Part shown: one piece after another, positions 1 to 8,074 of the stretch
How positions within the stretch are numbered: position 1 is the stretch's first letter
Layout: every line of letters starts with the position of its first letter
Assembly (NCBI GenBank): GCA_038040485.1
Contig: JBBPIE010000011.1
Span: 109,237 to 173,236 of the forward strand
DNA from: Onstottus_B arcticum
Lineage (GTDB): Bacteria > Acidobacteriota > Blastocatellia > UBA7656
Direction of reading: 5' to 3'
Length of the DNA stretch: 64,000 bases
Made by a program: the position numbers and the translations under genes
The notes under the pieces: generated by a model
What the model was told of the DNA's origin: nothing
Seen by the model: the letters and a program-made list of their open reading frames with translations, nothing else
The model's database searches: none

Positions 1-1613
1 ATCCAGGATGTGAGGACGCCGCCGCCGCTCCCGCCGGTCACGAACAGATTGCGCTCGTCGATGTAGCCTTTCTTGATCACCGTCTCGACCCCGTTCATCA
101 AGTCGTCGTAGTCCTCGCCCGGGTAGTTGTTGTTGATCGCGTTGCCGAACTCCTGGCCATAGCCGGTCGAGCCGCGCGGGTTTGTGTACAGCACGACGTA
201 GCCTTCGGCTGCGTGATTCTGAAACTCGAAGTTGAACCCGACGCCGTACATCGCGTGCGGCCCGCCGTGAATGTAGAGCATCAGCGGGTATTTCTTCGAC
301 GCGTCGAAGTCGGGTGGCTTCACTATCCATCCTTGGATCTTCTTGCCGCCAACCGAGTCGTACCAGATCTCCTCCACATCGCCGAGGCGCCGGTCTTCGA
401 GCAGATCGCCGTTCACGTCGGTCAGCTTCTTGAGAACCGGCTGCTTGAGGTTGAAGACGACTACGTCGCCGGGTTCGTTTGGACTTGTGAGAACGCCGGC
501 CATCATTCCGTTCCGGGCCATCGACGAAACTTGAAGTTGGTGATTGCCTTGAGTGACCTGTCGCGGCGTGCCGCCCTTCACCGGCTCGAAGTAGAGATTG
601 TCCGTTCCTTTGTCTTCCGTCGTGAAGTACAAACCGCTTCCGTCAGCCGCCCAGAGCGGACGGGCCGGCGCGCGATCGAATCCTTCGGTCAACGCCTTCT
701 TGTTGGCGCCGCCGATGTCCATCACGTAGAGCTTCGACACGGTGTATGTGTTTTCGCTTCGATCGGAGCCAGTGTAGGCGACCTGGCGGCCGTCCGGCGA
801 AATCACCGGCCCCTGGTCCGGGCCTCTGCGGTCTGTAAGCTGGCGAACCGTTCCGTCTTTCACCGAAACCGAGTAGATCTCGGAGTCTCCGCGCTGGTAC
901 TCGGCGTCGGGCTTGCGAATGGCGCTGAACACAATCGTCTGCGAATCGGGAGTCCATTCGGGCGACCCGTGGTTGTAATCGCCTTCGGTCACCTGGCGCG
1001 GCGTGCCTCCGGAGTCGGTTCCGATCACGAAGATGTGCGAGTAGCCGTCCGACCGGTAGCCCTGTCCGTCGGCGCGATAGTCGAGGCGGTCGATCACTTT
1101 TGGCGGGTCAATCCACTTGGCTCCTCTGGGCGCCGGTGGAAGCTTGACCGTGAACTCGGGCTTCGACGGAACATTCATGCTGAAGGCTATTCGCTTGCCG
1201 TCGGGAGACCAGTCTAGGTTGGTGGGAGCGCGTTCGAGCCGCGTCAACTGCGTCTCTTCTCCGGTGTCCATCCATTTGACCCAAATCTGTGGGCCGGACG
1301 GCTGGCCCGATGCGAGGTAGGCGATGCGTTTGCCGTCGGGCGACCACAAAGGAGAAGAGCCCTTAAGGAGGAATCGGTTCTTGCCGCCGTCGGAGTTCAT
1401 TATCCAGACATCGGTCTCGAATTTGTCGTTGATCTTATCGGTCCATCGCCGCGTGTAGACTACCTGGGACCCATCGGATGAAATCTGAGGCGTAGCGACG
1501 TACTCCCAATCCATGTAGAGATCGAGCGTCAGCTTGCCCTTGCCGTTTGCCCAGGCGCTCGCGGTCAATGCGCCAACAAGGAAAACCGCGATGAAGACAT
1601 TTCGGTTTCTCAT
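1..1613 (-). CDS. Secreted S9-family peptidase (prolyl oligopeptidase type), C-terminus outside window
   Basis: This is the 5' part of a serine peptidase gene, 537 codons long before it runs off the left edge. The ATG at 1613 opens a signal peptide (MRNRNVFIAVFLVGAL, then ASAWA). Repeated W/SPDG motifs (LWSPDGKRIAY, DWSPDGKRIAF, VISPDGRQVAY) mark a TolB/WD40-like beta-propeller, which in this family gates access to the active site. An alpha/beta-hydrolase region follows with YIHGGPH (oxyanion region) and the nucleophile elbow GGSGGG near residue 530. The catalytic Asp and His would lie outside the window. It probably cleaves short peptides in the periplasm. The S9 family is clear; the substrate is unknown. 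Confidence 0.88.
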   Translation of the reverse strand, partial: MRNRNVFIAVFLVGALTASAWANGKGKLTLDLYMDWEYVATPQISSDGSQVVYTRRWTDKINDKFETDVWIMNSDGGKNRFLLKGSSPLWSPDGKRIAYLASGQPSGPQIWVKWMDTGEETQLTRLERAPTNLDWSPDGKRIAFSMNVPSKPEFTVKLPPAPRGAKWIDPPKVIDRLDYRADGQGYRSDGYSHIFVIGTDSGGTPRQVTEGDYNHGSPEWTPDSQTIVFSAIRKPDAEYQRGDSEIYSVSVKDGTVRQLTDRRGPDQGPVISPDGRQVAYTGSDRSENTYTVSKLYVMDIGGANKKALTEGFDRAPARPLWAADGSGLYFTTEDKGTDNLYFEPVKGGTPRQVTQGNHQLQVSSMARNGMMAGVLTSPNEPGDVVVFNLKQPVLKKLTDVNGDLLEDRRLGDVEEIWYDSVGGKKIQGWIVKPPDFDASKKYPLMLYIHGGPHAMYGVGFNFEFQNHAAEGYVVLYTNPRGSTGYGQEFGNAINNNYPGEDYDDLMNGVETVIKKGYIDERNLFVTGGSGGGVLTSW

Positions 1614-2155
1614 TAGAAACTCCTGCCGAAAGAGATTTGAAATCAACCCACTGGTTGCGAAGCTCACTATGTGCACGAAGAGATGCTTCTTGGTGGGGCA
1701 TTCTATGTTTTTGCGATAATTCAGGTCAAGGAGACCGGTCGCATTAGCGGGCAGGCGCGAAGATTTAGTGATTCGATGGTCGCTGGTTTTGCCGGGGGCC
1801 ACAGTCAAACGGAAATACAGCGAGCTCAATGCAAAAAACCGCTTCCAGTTTCCGTCTATCTTAGTGGAGGCGATAAGAGTGTCTTTTGGTCAGCGTGTTT
1901 CAAGGAGTCGGCGGGCAGATGTAAATGGTCCGCGGCGACGATTCCAAAAGCAACCCATCCTCACCAACGCCGAACGAGAGAGAGCCTCCGTGTAAGGATC
2001 ACCTACGAGGCCTCCGCTATGGACGGCGATCATCGATCAATCCAAACGACGCCGGCGGGCGGCCCCTGGCCCGCGTACTTTTTATGCGACGTCGTTTTTT
2101 GAGCAGTCTGGTCTAACACGGCCCGGTGCATTCGCACCGGCATCACAGGAGAAAC
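1614..2155. other. Intergenic region without a supported gene
   Basis: Several overlapping reading frames of 60-143 codons are open here. None has a convincing ribosome binding site, a recognisable motif or a consistent composition. The region separates the divergently transcribed S9 peptidase and trypsin-like protease, so it should hold both promoters, but I could not pick a clear -35/-10 pair. Confidence 0.5.
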
Positions 2156-3214
2156 ATGGCTAAGTCAAAATCCAAGTCAACTAAATCAGTAGTTTTTACC
2201 GCGGCATCGGCGCAATATCTGAGCGACCTGAAAGGGGCCAAGGACAAAATGTCCGCGGAATTCCTTCAAGCGGCCCCAGTCTTAGCATTCAGCGCGAAGA
2301 ACCTGGCAACGAGTACTGCGCCGGAAACCAACGTCGTCGGCGTAGGGATCGGGGAGAAAATCTCCGACGGAAAAAACACGGGCGTCATGGCGGTCAAGTT
2401 TCTGGTGCGTGTCAAGTATTCGCCCAGCGAAGTCGATAAGAAACACCAGCTTCCCAAGACAGTCAACGGGCTGCCGACCGACGTGGAACAGGTCGGCACC
2501 TTCAGAAAAGTAGGAGTTGGTGTTCCGGCGCTTCCTCCGATGCCAAACCCCAAACTGAGATTTCGCCCGGCCCGACCCGGCTGCTCGGTTGGATTCAAAG
2601 ATCCGGGCAACGCCTTCATAATGGCCGGCACGTTCGGCGCGCTCGTGAAGAATAGCCAGGGCGTCTTCGTTCTCAGTAACAACCATGTGCTGGCCGACGA
2701 GAATCAGCTCCCGCTCGGCTCTCCGATCTTTCAGCCGGGACTGCTTGACGGCGGCAAGCCCCTTACCGACCGGATTGCGACGCTCACAAAGTTCATCGAA
2801 CTCAAGACCACCGGGATGAACAAGGTCGACGCCGCGATCGCCAAGGCGTTGAAGGCTAACCTGGTCTCGAACTCGATTCTTTTTATCGGGCCGCCTCAAG
2901 GAACGACGGCCGCTCTGATGGACATGGTCGTGCACAAGTTTGGCCGAACGACCAGCTATCGTGTCGGGCGAGTGACGAGCATCAACACCGACGTGTCCGT
3001 GCAGTACGACACTGGGCTCTATAAGTTTTCGGGGCAGATCATCATCAAGGGCTTGAACAGTCAGCCGTTCAGCGCAAGTGGTGACTCAGGCTCATTGATC
3101 CTCGAGCGGGCAAGCAACAAAGCTGTTGGACTGCTCTTTGCCGGATCGTCTACACACACAATCGCCAATCACATCAAGGATGTGTTGACTGCCTTCGGCG
3201 TGACGCTTGCCTGA
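2156..3214 (+). CDS. Trypsin-like serine protease (S1/PA clan, NAL1-like)
   Basis: A 352-residue protein. I chose the ATG at 2156 over the upstream one at 2126 because AGGAGA sits just before it. The PA-clan triad is visible: His177 in SNNHVLA, Asp225 in KVDAAIA and Ser311 in SGDSGS. Residues 58-116 form a separate N-terminal module with NVVGVGIG and a PTDVEQVGTF end, a layout seen in bacterial relatives of the plant NAL1 proteases. There is no signal peptide and the N-terminus is Lys/Ser-rich, so it may act in the cytoplasm or leave by a non-Sec route. The next gene encodes a protein resembling its N-terminal module. The substrate is unknown. Confidence 0.8.
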   Translation: MAKSKSKSTKSVVFTAASAQYLSDLKGAKDKMSAEFLQAAPVLAFSAKNLATSTAPETNVVGVGIGEKISDGKNTGVMAVKFLVRVKYSPSEVDKKHQLPKTVNGLPTDVEQVGTFRKVGVGVPALPPMPNPKLRFRPARPGCSVGFKDPGNAFIMAGTFGALVKNSQGVFVLSNNHVLADENQLPLGSPIFQPGLLDGGKPLTDRIATLTKFIELKTTGMNKVDAAIAKALKANLVSNSILFIGPPQGTTAALMDMVVHKFGRTTSYRVGRVTSINTDVSVQYDTGLYKFSGQIIIKGLNSQPFSASGDSGSLILERASNKAVGLLFAGSSTHTIANHIKDVLTAFGVTLA

Positions 3215-3241
3215 GAGATCGCCATTTGGAAGAATGTACGC

Positions 3242-3466
3242 ATGGCATCAGAAAAAGAAGTAACCGCAATCAAGGACCGGGTATCTTTTCGGTTGCTTGA
3301 TCTGCCCGAAGTCAGCGGTGTTGGGGTGGAGAAAGACGAAGCCGGAGGGTTCGTGCTTGCTGTCCATCTCAACACCGATGAAGCTGGAATACGCAAACGC
3401 GTTCTGGATGAGGTAAAGGGCGGTCCCGTAAGGTTCGTGGTAAGCGGGCCGTTCGAAAAGCAGTAG
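3242..3466 (+). CDS. Small protein resembling the N-terminal module of the upstream protease
   Basis: A 74-residue protein with no standard family I can name. It contains LPEVSGVGVEKDEAGG, a V-L-A-V-H strand and the ending PVRFVVSGPF. These match in order the GVGIG motif, the VMAVKF strand and PTDVEQVGTF of the protease encoded 27 bp upstream (its residues 58-116). Orientation and spacing suggest one transcript. The simplest reading is a free-standing copy of the protease N-terminal module, possibly an inhibitor, chaperone or regulatory subunit. That role is inference. Confidence 0.6.
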   Translation: MASEKEVTAIKDRVSFRLLDLPEVSGVGVEKDEAGGFVLAVHLNTDEAGIRKRVLDEVKGGPVRFVVSGPFEKQ

Positions 3467-3496
3467 CGGTTTCTGACTTTCAATCGGAGAAGACTT

Positions 3497-3985
3497 CTAG
3501 TTTTTTCGAAAGACCAGGGCCAGGTCTACCTGTGCCTCAGCCTCTTCCTTAGTTTCTTCCATCACTTCTGATATCTCGCAAACGAGCAGGCGTTTCGCCC
3601 GGTCAAGCGTGCTACGCTCGCCGAACGATAGCGAGCTGGTTTCAAGGAGCCCGTTTAGTGTTTCTACAATTTCGGCCAGATCAAATGCCGACCCAGACGA
3701 GATGAGTTTCAAGTTGTCACGAACTCGCTGCTTGCGATCCACTGCCGCTCTTGAACGCCGCTTTAGCTGATCCAGCAGCTTAGGAATCTCGGCCTTGTTT
3801 AGCAGCGGTCGGAGCCCCACTGTCCGGAGCTTCTCCACCGGGATGAATAGCTTGAGGCCGCCTTCGTTAAGAACAAGTAGCTGGTAGAACTTCATCGGTC
3901 TGTCGCCAACGGTTCGTTCGGTGATCGAGCTGATGAGGCATGGACCGTGACACGGATAATTGACCTTGTTTCCAACTGCAAGCAT
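3497..3985 (-). CDS. CarD-like transcriptional regulator
   Basis: 162 residues. The first 60 carry the CarD/CdnL/TRCF RNA-polymerase-interacting fold: VGNKVNYPCHGPCLI, a variable loop, a FYQL strand, and the LFIPVEKL and VGLRPL strands. The rest is helical and charged with an acidic end, as in the DNA-binding helical half of CarD proteins. Family members bind the RNAP beta subunit and stabilise open complexes, often at rRNA promoters. It is transcribed alone and converges with the small protein gene before it. Confidence 0.82.
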   Translation of the reverse strand: MLAVGNKVNYPCHGPCLISSITERTVGDRPMKFYQLLVLNEGGLKLFIPVEKLRTVGLRPLLNKAEIPKLLDQLKRRSRAAVDRKQRVRDNLKLISSGSAFDLAEIVETLNGLLETSSLSFGERSTLDRAKRLLVCEISEVMEETKEEAEAQVDLALVFRKN

Positions 3986-4260
3986 AAGGCTAACCTCCAG
4001 GTTTAATGCTCAATGCTGCTGGATCAATTCCAGGAGACCAATAAGCAAGAGGCCTCGAAAAAAATAGCTCCGGTTCCACCCAAGTTTCCTGGTCTTTGGC
4101 CGGACAGAGACATCGTCATCATAGTGGTTGGCGGTAGCCATATAGTGTCAGGCAAATACCGAAAGGCGGCCAATTCAGAATCCTTGCAGCTCATTCCACC
4201 GTTGACCGGTGACTTGAACAAGACCTTCTTTGGCCGCCGTACCGCCTCTGGATGCGATGA

Positions 4261-4512
4261 CTAGTTCCTGGGTTTGGCTTCATCCACCTTGAGCGCTCGC
4301 CCGTGGAGATCCTGCCCGTTGAACTGCGCCTTGGCCGCGTTCGCGTTGTCCTTCGAGTCCATCTCGATGAAGGCGAATCCCTTCGAGGCTCCGGTGTCTC
4401 GATCTGTTATCAACTGGCAAGAGTCGACCTGGCCCGCGCCGCTGAAAAGCGTTTTGAGTTCATCACTGGTGGTGTCTGACGAGAGGTTTCCAACAAACAA
4501 TTTGGCTGACAT
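4261..4512 (-). CDS. RRM-domain RNA-binding protein
   Basis: 83 residues, essentially one RNA recognition motif. RNP2 is LFVGNL at residues 5-10 and RNP1 is KGFAFIEM around residue 45, with the usual DTGASKG lead-in. Bacterial single-RRM proteins of this length are abundant in cyanobacteria and acidobacteria and bind single-stranded RNA, often under cold or other stress. The ATG at 4512 is preceded by AAAGGAAAAAG. It is monocistronic. The domain call is firm; the RNA target is unknown. Confidence 0.92.
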   Translation of the reverse strand: MSAKLFVGNLSSDTTSDELKTLFSGAGQVDSCQLITDRDTGASKGFAFIEMDSKDNANAAKAQFNGQDLHGRALKVDEAKPRN

Positions 4513-4844
4513 TAACTTTTTCCTTTGTATCTTCTAGAGGTCCAAACCGCGAGTTAACGCGCTGACTCCTTAAGATGTGAGCTGTGGTGGTCAGATGGTC
4601 TGGGTAATTCCAGAAAGGCTGAGAAGAGAGTGAGCTGATCTCTATTCGTGTGAAGCTTAACAGTCGTCCCGAGCTTCTGTCAAACGAATGGCTTGGCGAC
4701 CGGCCCGCGGCAACGGGCCGACACGGCAGCAGGCGCTTCAAAAAAACACCGCGTGCCGACTGCCGATTGTGGGCGAGATCAGTCGCGTTGCCCGTGCAAG
4801 CGCCAGTACGACTCTGGAATGCATTTCAAGCGCTGCTGACCAGT
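4513..4844. other. Intergenic region, no gene seen
   Basis: This gap of about 330 bp lies between two minus-strand genes. It contains a small GC-rich palindrome (GGCCCG/CGGGCC around 4700-4716) and otherwise nothing I can assign. It probably holds the promoter of the RRM gene. Confidence 0.4.
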
Positions 4845-5618
4845 TTACTCGCGGCGCGCGAGCCGCTGCCGCACCAGTTCGAGTCGTTCGCGAGCGATCT
4901 TCGCGGAGTCGCTTGCAGGGAAGCGCTTGATGATAGTCCGATAAGCCGCTCCATCATAGATGTACTCGCCTGTCGCGTCGTCGAAGTCGAATGACACGCC
5001 GAGCCTGCTAAACCGGTCGAGCGAAGCGTCGCTCAAATAATAGTCGCGTTGACTGGCGTTCGCCGTCCGGGGGCCGACTGCCGCTACGCGTTTGGCGACT
5101 CGCTTGCTGAGCGTAGAAACCGAGCGCTCGGCCTCGGCGGCCAACATCAGCAAAGCTTGCTGTACGAGCGACGAGTTCTTGAAGCTTTCAGTCAACAGCA
5201 GGCACAAAGCGATTCGATCCAGCCCGTCGACTGCTTTTTCCGCTAGTTGAAGCACACGCTTGTCCTCGCCGGCGCGGCTCGGGATCGCGACAGCCGCCGC
5301 GTGTATCCAACCTCGTGTTCGCCGTGTTACTGCAACCCGGTAAAACTTCGGCTCGCCGGCTTTGCTGATGCTCGATCCGATGATGAAGACCGGCCGCCTC
5401 AAGCGCAGGCGCTGCACCACCTGTGATCTCAGGTCGGGTTCTTTGCGCACCACCGACAGCCGGTCATCCGCCACAAAGGCTTTGACGAAGTGCGGCGCCT
5501 CGGCGGACGTTCCTGATTGGGGGCCGCGCCGGGCAGGATTCGCGTTTTGAGCTTCAGCCGCGAGCGGCAGAGCTAACAGCAGCGCTATCAGGGCGTTTGC
5601 CCACAACTTGAGCCGCAT
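4845..5618 (-). CDS. Secreted protein with SH3-like domain, function unknown
   Basis: 257 residues from the ATG at 5618, chosen because AGGAGGAG lies just upstream and a clean signal peptide follows (MRLKLWANALIALLLALP, cleavage near AAEA). Residues about 45-110 look like a bacterial SH3 module (DDRLSVVRKEPDLRSQVVQRL, then an RGWIHAAAV strand), a fold often seen in cell-envelope proteins. The C-terminal half is helical and ends in an alpha-helical RxxxRERLELVRQRL segment with TPR-like spacing. I do not recognise the full-length family. It is divergent from galE. Confidence 0.65.
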   Translation of the reverse strand: MRLKLWANALIALLLALPLAAEAQNANPARRGPQSGTSAEAPHFVKAFVADDRLSVVRKEPDLRSQVVQRLRLRRPVFIIGSSISKAGEPKFYRVAVTRRTRGWIHAAAVAIPSRAGEDKRVLQLAEKAVDGLDRIALCLLLTESFKNSSLVQQALLMLAAEAERSVSTLSKRVAKRVAAVGPRTANASQRDYYLSDASLDRFSRLGVSFDFDDATGEYIYDGAAYRTIIKRFPASDSAKIARERLELVRQRLARRE

Positions 5619-5785
5619 AGTTCTCCTCCTGGGAAAAAGACGTTCACAATTGATAGACGTAAAGCAAACGCAAGATAATTCACCTTTCGTGATTATTTTC
5701 AACGGTCACTCGTTGACCATTATCGACCCGGTTGCTATAAACGCGTTGCGCGTTAGGCGGAAATCGGGAAGAAATCGGCGGCTTT

Positions 5786-6763
5786 ATGAACATACTTGTA
5801 ACGGGCGGAGCTGGTTATATCGGCAGTGTTGTAGCCGAGCGCCTCCTTGAAACAGGAAACCAGCCGGTGGTCTACGACAATCTCTCGGAGGGTCATCGCG
5901 ACGCGGTGCCACCCGGAGCCTCACTTGTTGTCGGCGATCTGGCGGACGCTAGCTCGCTCACCGATTGCCTGCAGACGCATCGCGTTGAAGCGGTGATTCA
6001 CCTGGCAGCAAGCGCGCTAGTTGGTGAGTCGATGGTGAACCCGTCGAAGTACATTCGGAACAACATACTTGCAGGGACCGACCTGCTTGATGCGATGCTC
6101 AGTTGCGGAGTCAACCGAATCGTATTCTCCTCAAGCTGCGCAGTCTACGGCGAACCCGGTACCCTTCCGATAACCGAAGACTCACCAACCGGTCCGACAA
6201 ATCCTTACGGTGAAACGAAACTGGCCTTCGAAAGAATTCTTTATTGGTACGGAGTCGCACACGGCCTGAGATACGCAAGCCTTCGGTACTTTAATGCGGC
6301 GGGCGCCACCGCCGGGCTCGGGGAAGATCACTCGCCGGAGACCCACTTGATCCCAAATGTGTTGAGTTGCGCTCTCGGGCTCGTTCCGCATGTTGAAGTC
6401 TTTGGCGACGACTATCCGACTCCTGACGGGACCTGCATCCGAGACTACGTGCACGTCACGGATCTGGCGGATGCTCACCTACTGGCGCTGGGCGCGCTCG
6501 AGAAAGGAAGCTCACTCTATAATCTCGGGAGCGGCAGCGGCTATTCGGTCCTTGAAGTGCTCGACGCCGCGAGAGCCGTAACTGGACGTCCGATACGGGC
6601 TCAGGTGACTCCACGCCGGCCTGGGGATCCTGCCGTTTTGGTGGCAAGTCCGGAGCGGATCAAACGCGAACTGGGATGGAAGCCCGCGCACACCGATATC
6701 AACTCGATAGTGGAAGACGCCTGGGCTTGGCGACTCGCGCATCCGAACGGATACGAACAGTAA
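5786..6763 (+). CDS. galE: UDP-glucose 4-epimerase
   Basis: 325 residues, normal length for GalE. It is an extended short-chain dehydrogenase that interconverts UDP-glucose and UDP-galactose with bound NAD. The Rossmann motif GGAGYIGS is at residues 7-14, SSSCAVYG supplies the catalytic Ser region, and Tyr141-x3-Lys145 (YGETK) is the catalytic pair. Further family motifs are SLRYFNAAGA and RDYVHVTDLADAH. It is transcribed divergently from the SH3-like gene. It is likely to feed surface polysaccharide synthesis; no glycosyltransferase genes lie beside it. Confidence 0.95.
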   Translation: MNILVTGGAGYIGSVVAERLLETGNQPVVYDNLSEGHRDAVPPGASLVVGDLADASSLTDCLQTHRVEAVIHLAASALVGESMVNPSKYIRNNILAGTDLLDAMLSCGVNRIVFSSSCAVYGEPGTLPITEDSPTGPTNPYGETKLAFERILYWYGVAHGLRYASLRYFNAAGATAGLGEDHSPETHLIPNVLSCALGLVPHVEVFGDDYPTPDGTCIRDYVHVTDLADAHLLALGALEKGSSLYNLGSGSGYSVLEVLDAARAVTGRPIRAQVTPRRPGDPAVLVASPERIKRELGWKPAHTDINSIVEDAWAWRLAHPNGYEQ

Positions 6764-6941
6764 GCCGCGAATAACTCCGGATGCGCCGCCGGATCGTATC
6801 TTCCCGGAGTAGCCGAGCTTCTCGCAGGCTCACTTAGTTGGGAATTCCAGGGATCGCTGCGCGGCCATATCACCGCGAGTGCTGTGACTTCTTGAGGAGC
6901 CCGCCGCGATAGTCGTGCGCCGGGGACTAATCGCGTTCAGC

Positions 6942-6970
6942 TTGACAATAAATAGCCCCTTTCGTATGCT
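6942..6970 (+). promoter_or_regulatory. Sigma-70 promoter of the rplM operon
   Basis: TTGACA at 6942-6947 and TATGCT at 6965-6970 are separated by exactly 17 bp, close to the sigma-70 consensus. Transcription would start near 6977, giving a leader of about 35 nt before rplM. Confidence 0.8.
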
Positions 6971-7011
6971 TTCCGTTCGTCTTCTCTACAAGAGATTTGG
7001 AGATTCGTGCC

Positions 7012-7446
7012 ATGCAGACATACGTTCCTTCTGGGAAGGATCTCGAGCAGAACCGCAAATGGTTTGTCATTGACGCGAGCGGGAAAACCGTTGGCCGTCT
7101 GGCTACGCAGGCCGCGCGCATTCTGATGGGAAAGAACAAGCCGACCTATACCACCTTCATTGATATGGGCGACCACGTGGTGATCATCAACGCGGAGAAG
7201 GTGGTGTTCACTGGAAACAAACTTCAGGACAAGCTCTACAGGCATCACACCGGCTGGCCTGGCGGTTTGAAAGAAGTCAGCGCTGGGAAGCTGATGCAAA
7301 AGCATCCGGAGCGAATACTCGAGTTTGCGATTCGCGGGATGTTGCCCAAGAACAAGCTGGGCCGGAAGATGGGCAAAAAACTCAAGGTGTATGCCGGCAC
7401 GGACCATCCGCATAAGGCGCAGCGGCCTGAGCCGCTTGAACTTTAG
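7012..7446 (+). CDS. rplM: 50S ribosomal protein L13
   Basis: 144 residues, the usual bacterial length. The start MQTYVPSGKD at 7012 follows a TTTGGAG-type ribosome binding site; a TTG fifteen bases upstream is in frame but not needed. Family landmarks are WFVIDASGKTVGRLA near the start, HTGWPGG and the GMLPKNKLGR segment. L13 is an early assembly protein of the large subunit. It opens the operon rplM-rpsI, followed by rpsB-tsf-pyrH-frr, with a strong promoter directly upstream. Confidence 0.98.
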   Translation: MQTYVPSGKDLEQNRKWFVIDASGKTVGRLATQAARILMGKNKPTYTTFIDMGDHVVIINAEKVVFTGNKLQDKLYRHHTGWPGGLKEVSAGKLMQKHPERILEFAIRGMLPKNKLGRKMGKKLKVYAGTDHPHKAQRPEPLEL

Positions 7447-7501
7447 AAGGTGATGCCCGAGCGCTAACGGCCCGGGCACTGATCTGGAGGAGAACCGACT
7501 A

Positions 7502-7897
7502 GTGGCAGAAGCGAATCAAAACTACGGCACGGGCCGCCGAAAAAGCGCGACCGCGCGGGTCTTCATGAGGCCGGGCACCGGCGAGATCGTCGTCAACAAG
7601 CGCAAGTTTGAAGAGTACTTTCAAAACGAAGTGCACCGAATGGTGATACGCCAGCCGCTGCAGTTGACCGACTCGGCGGGCAAGTTCGACATCTTGGTCA
7701 ACGTCAACGGCGGAGGGCCCGCCGGACAGGCAGGCGCCGTGCGCCACGGGATTACTCGAGCACTCATCGAGATGAATCCCGAACTCAGAACCAGGCTCAA
7801 GAAGGCCGGGTTCGTGACTCGTGATCCGAGAGCCAAAGAGCGAAAGAAGTACGGACAAAAGGGTGCGCGAGCCCGCTTCCAGTTCTCGAAGAGATAG
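7502..7897 (+). CDS. rpsI: 30S ribosomal protein S9
   Basis: 131 residues starting with GTG at 7502 after GGAGGAG. It has the conserved TGRRKSATARVF opening, a GGGPAGQAGAVRHGI segment and the basic C-terminal tail RARFQFSKR, which reaches the P-site tRNA in the ribosome. It is paired with rplM 55 bp upstream, as in most bacteria. Confidence 0.98.
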   Translation: MAEANQNYGTGRRKSATARVFMRPGTGEIVVNKRKFEEYFQNEVHRMVIRQPLQLTDSAGKFDILVNVNGGGPAGQAGAVRHGITRALIEMNPELRTRLKKAGFVTRDPRAKERKKYGQKGARARFQFSKR

Positions 7898-7902
7898 TTT
7901 CA

Positions 7903-7980
7903 TTTTGGATTTTAGATTTTGGATTTTGGATTGGCGGCTGATGCACAATCCAAAATCGCAAATCCAAAATCTAAAATCCG
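7903..7980. repeat. Inverted repeat built from heptamer-like words
   Basis: The left arm repeats the word TTTTGGA (TTTTGGATTTTAGATTTTGG), then comes a loop of about 20 bases. The right arm repeats the complement (AATCCAAAATCGCAAATCC and on). It lies in the rpsI-rpsB gap and can form a long hairpin. It belongs to the repeat family described in the findings. Confidence 0.8.
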
Positions 7981-8074
7981 CAAATCCATTGCCGGCTAAC
8001 GATTGGTTGTTCCAGCAGGACAATTGGGACGCGAGCCGGTGAGTACATAAACCAATTCACTTCAGGAGGATCGA

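Noticed and set aside
1671..2102. A 143-codon plus-strand frame before the trypsin-like gene
   Set aside because: Weak start, composition unlike the neighbours and two other overlapping open frames; no recognisable domain.
4013..4264. An 83-codon plus-strand frame between CarD and the RRM gene
   Set aside because: Overlaps the end of the RRM gene on the other strand, has no ribosome binding site and no motif beyond a hydrophobic patch.
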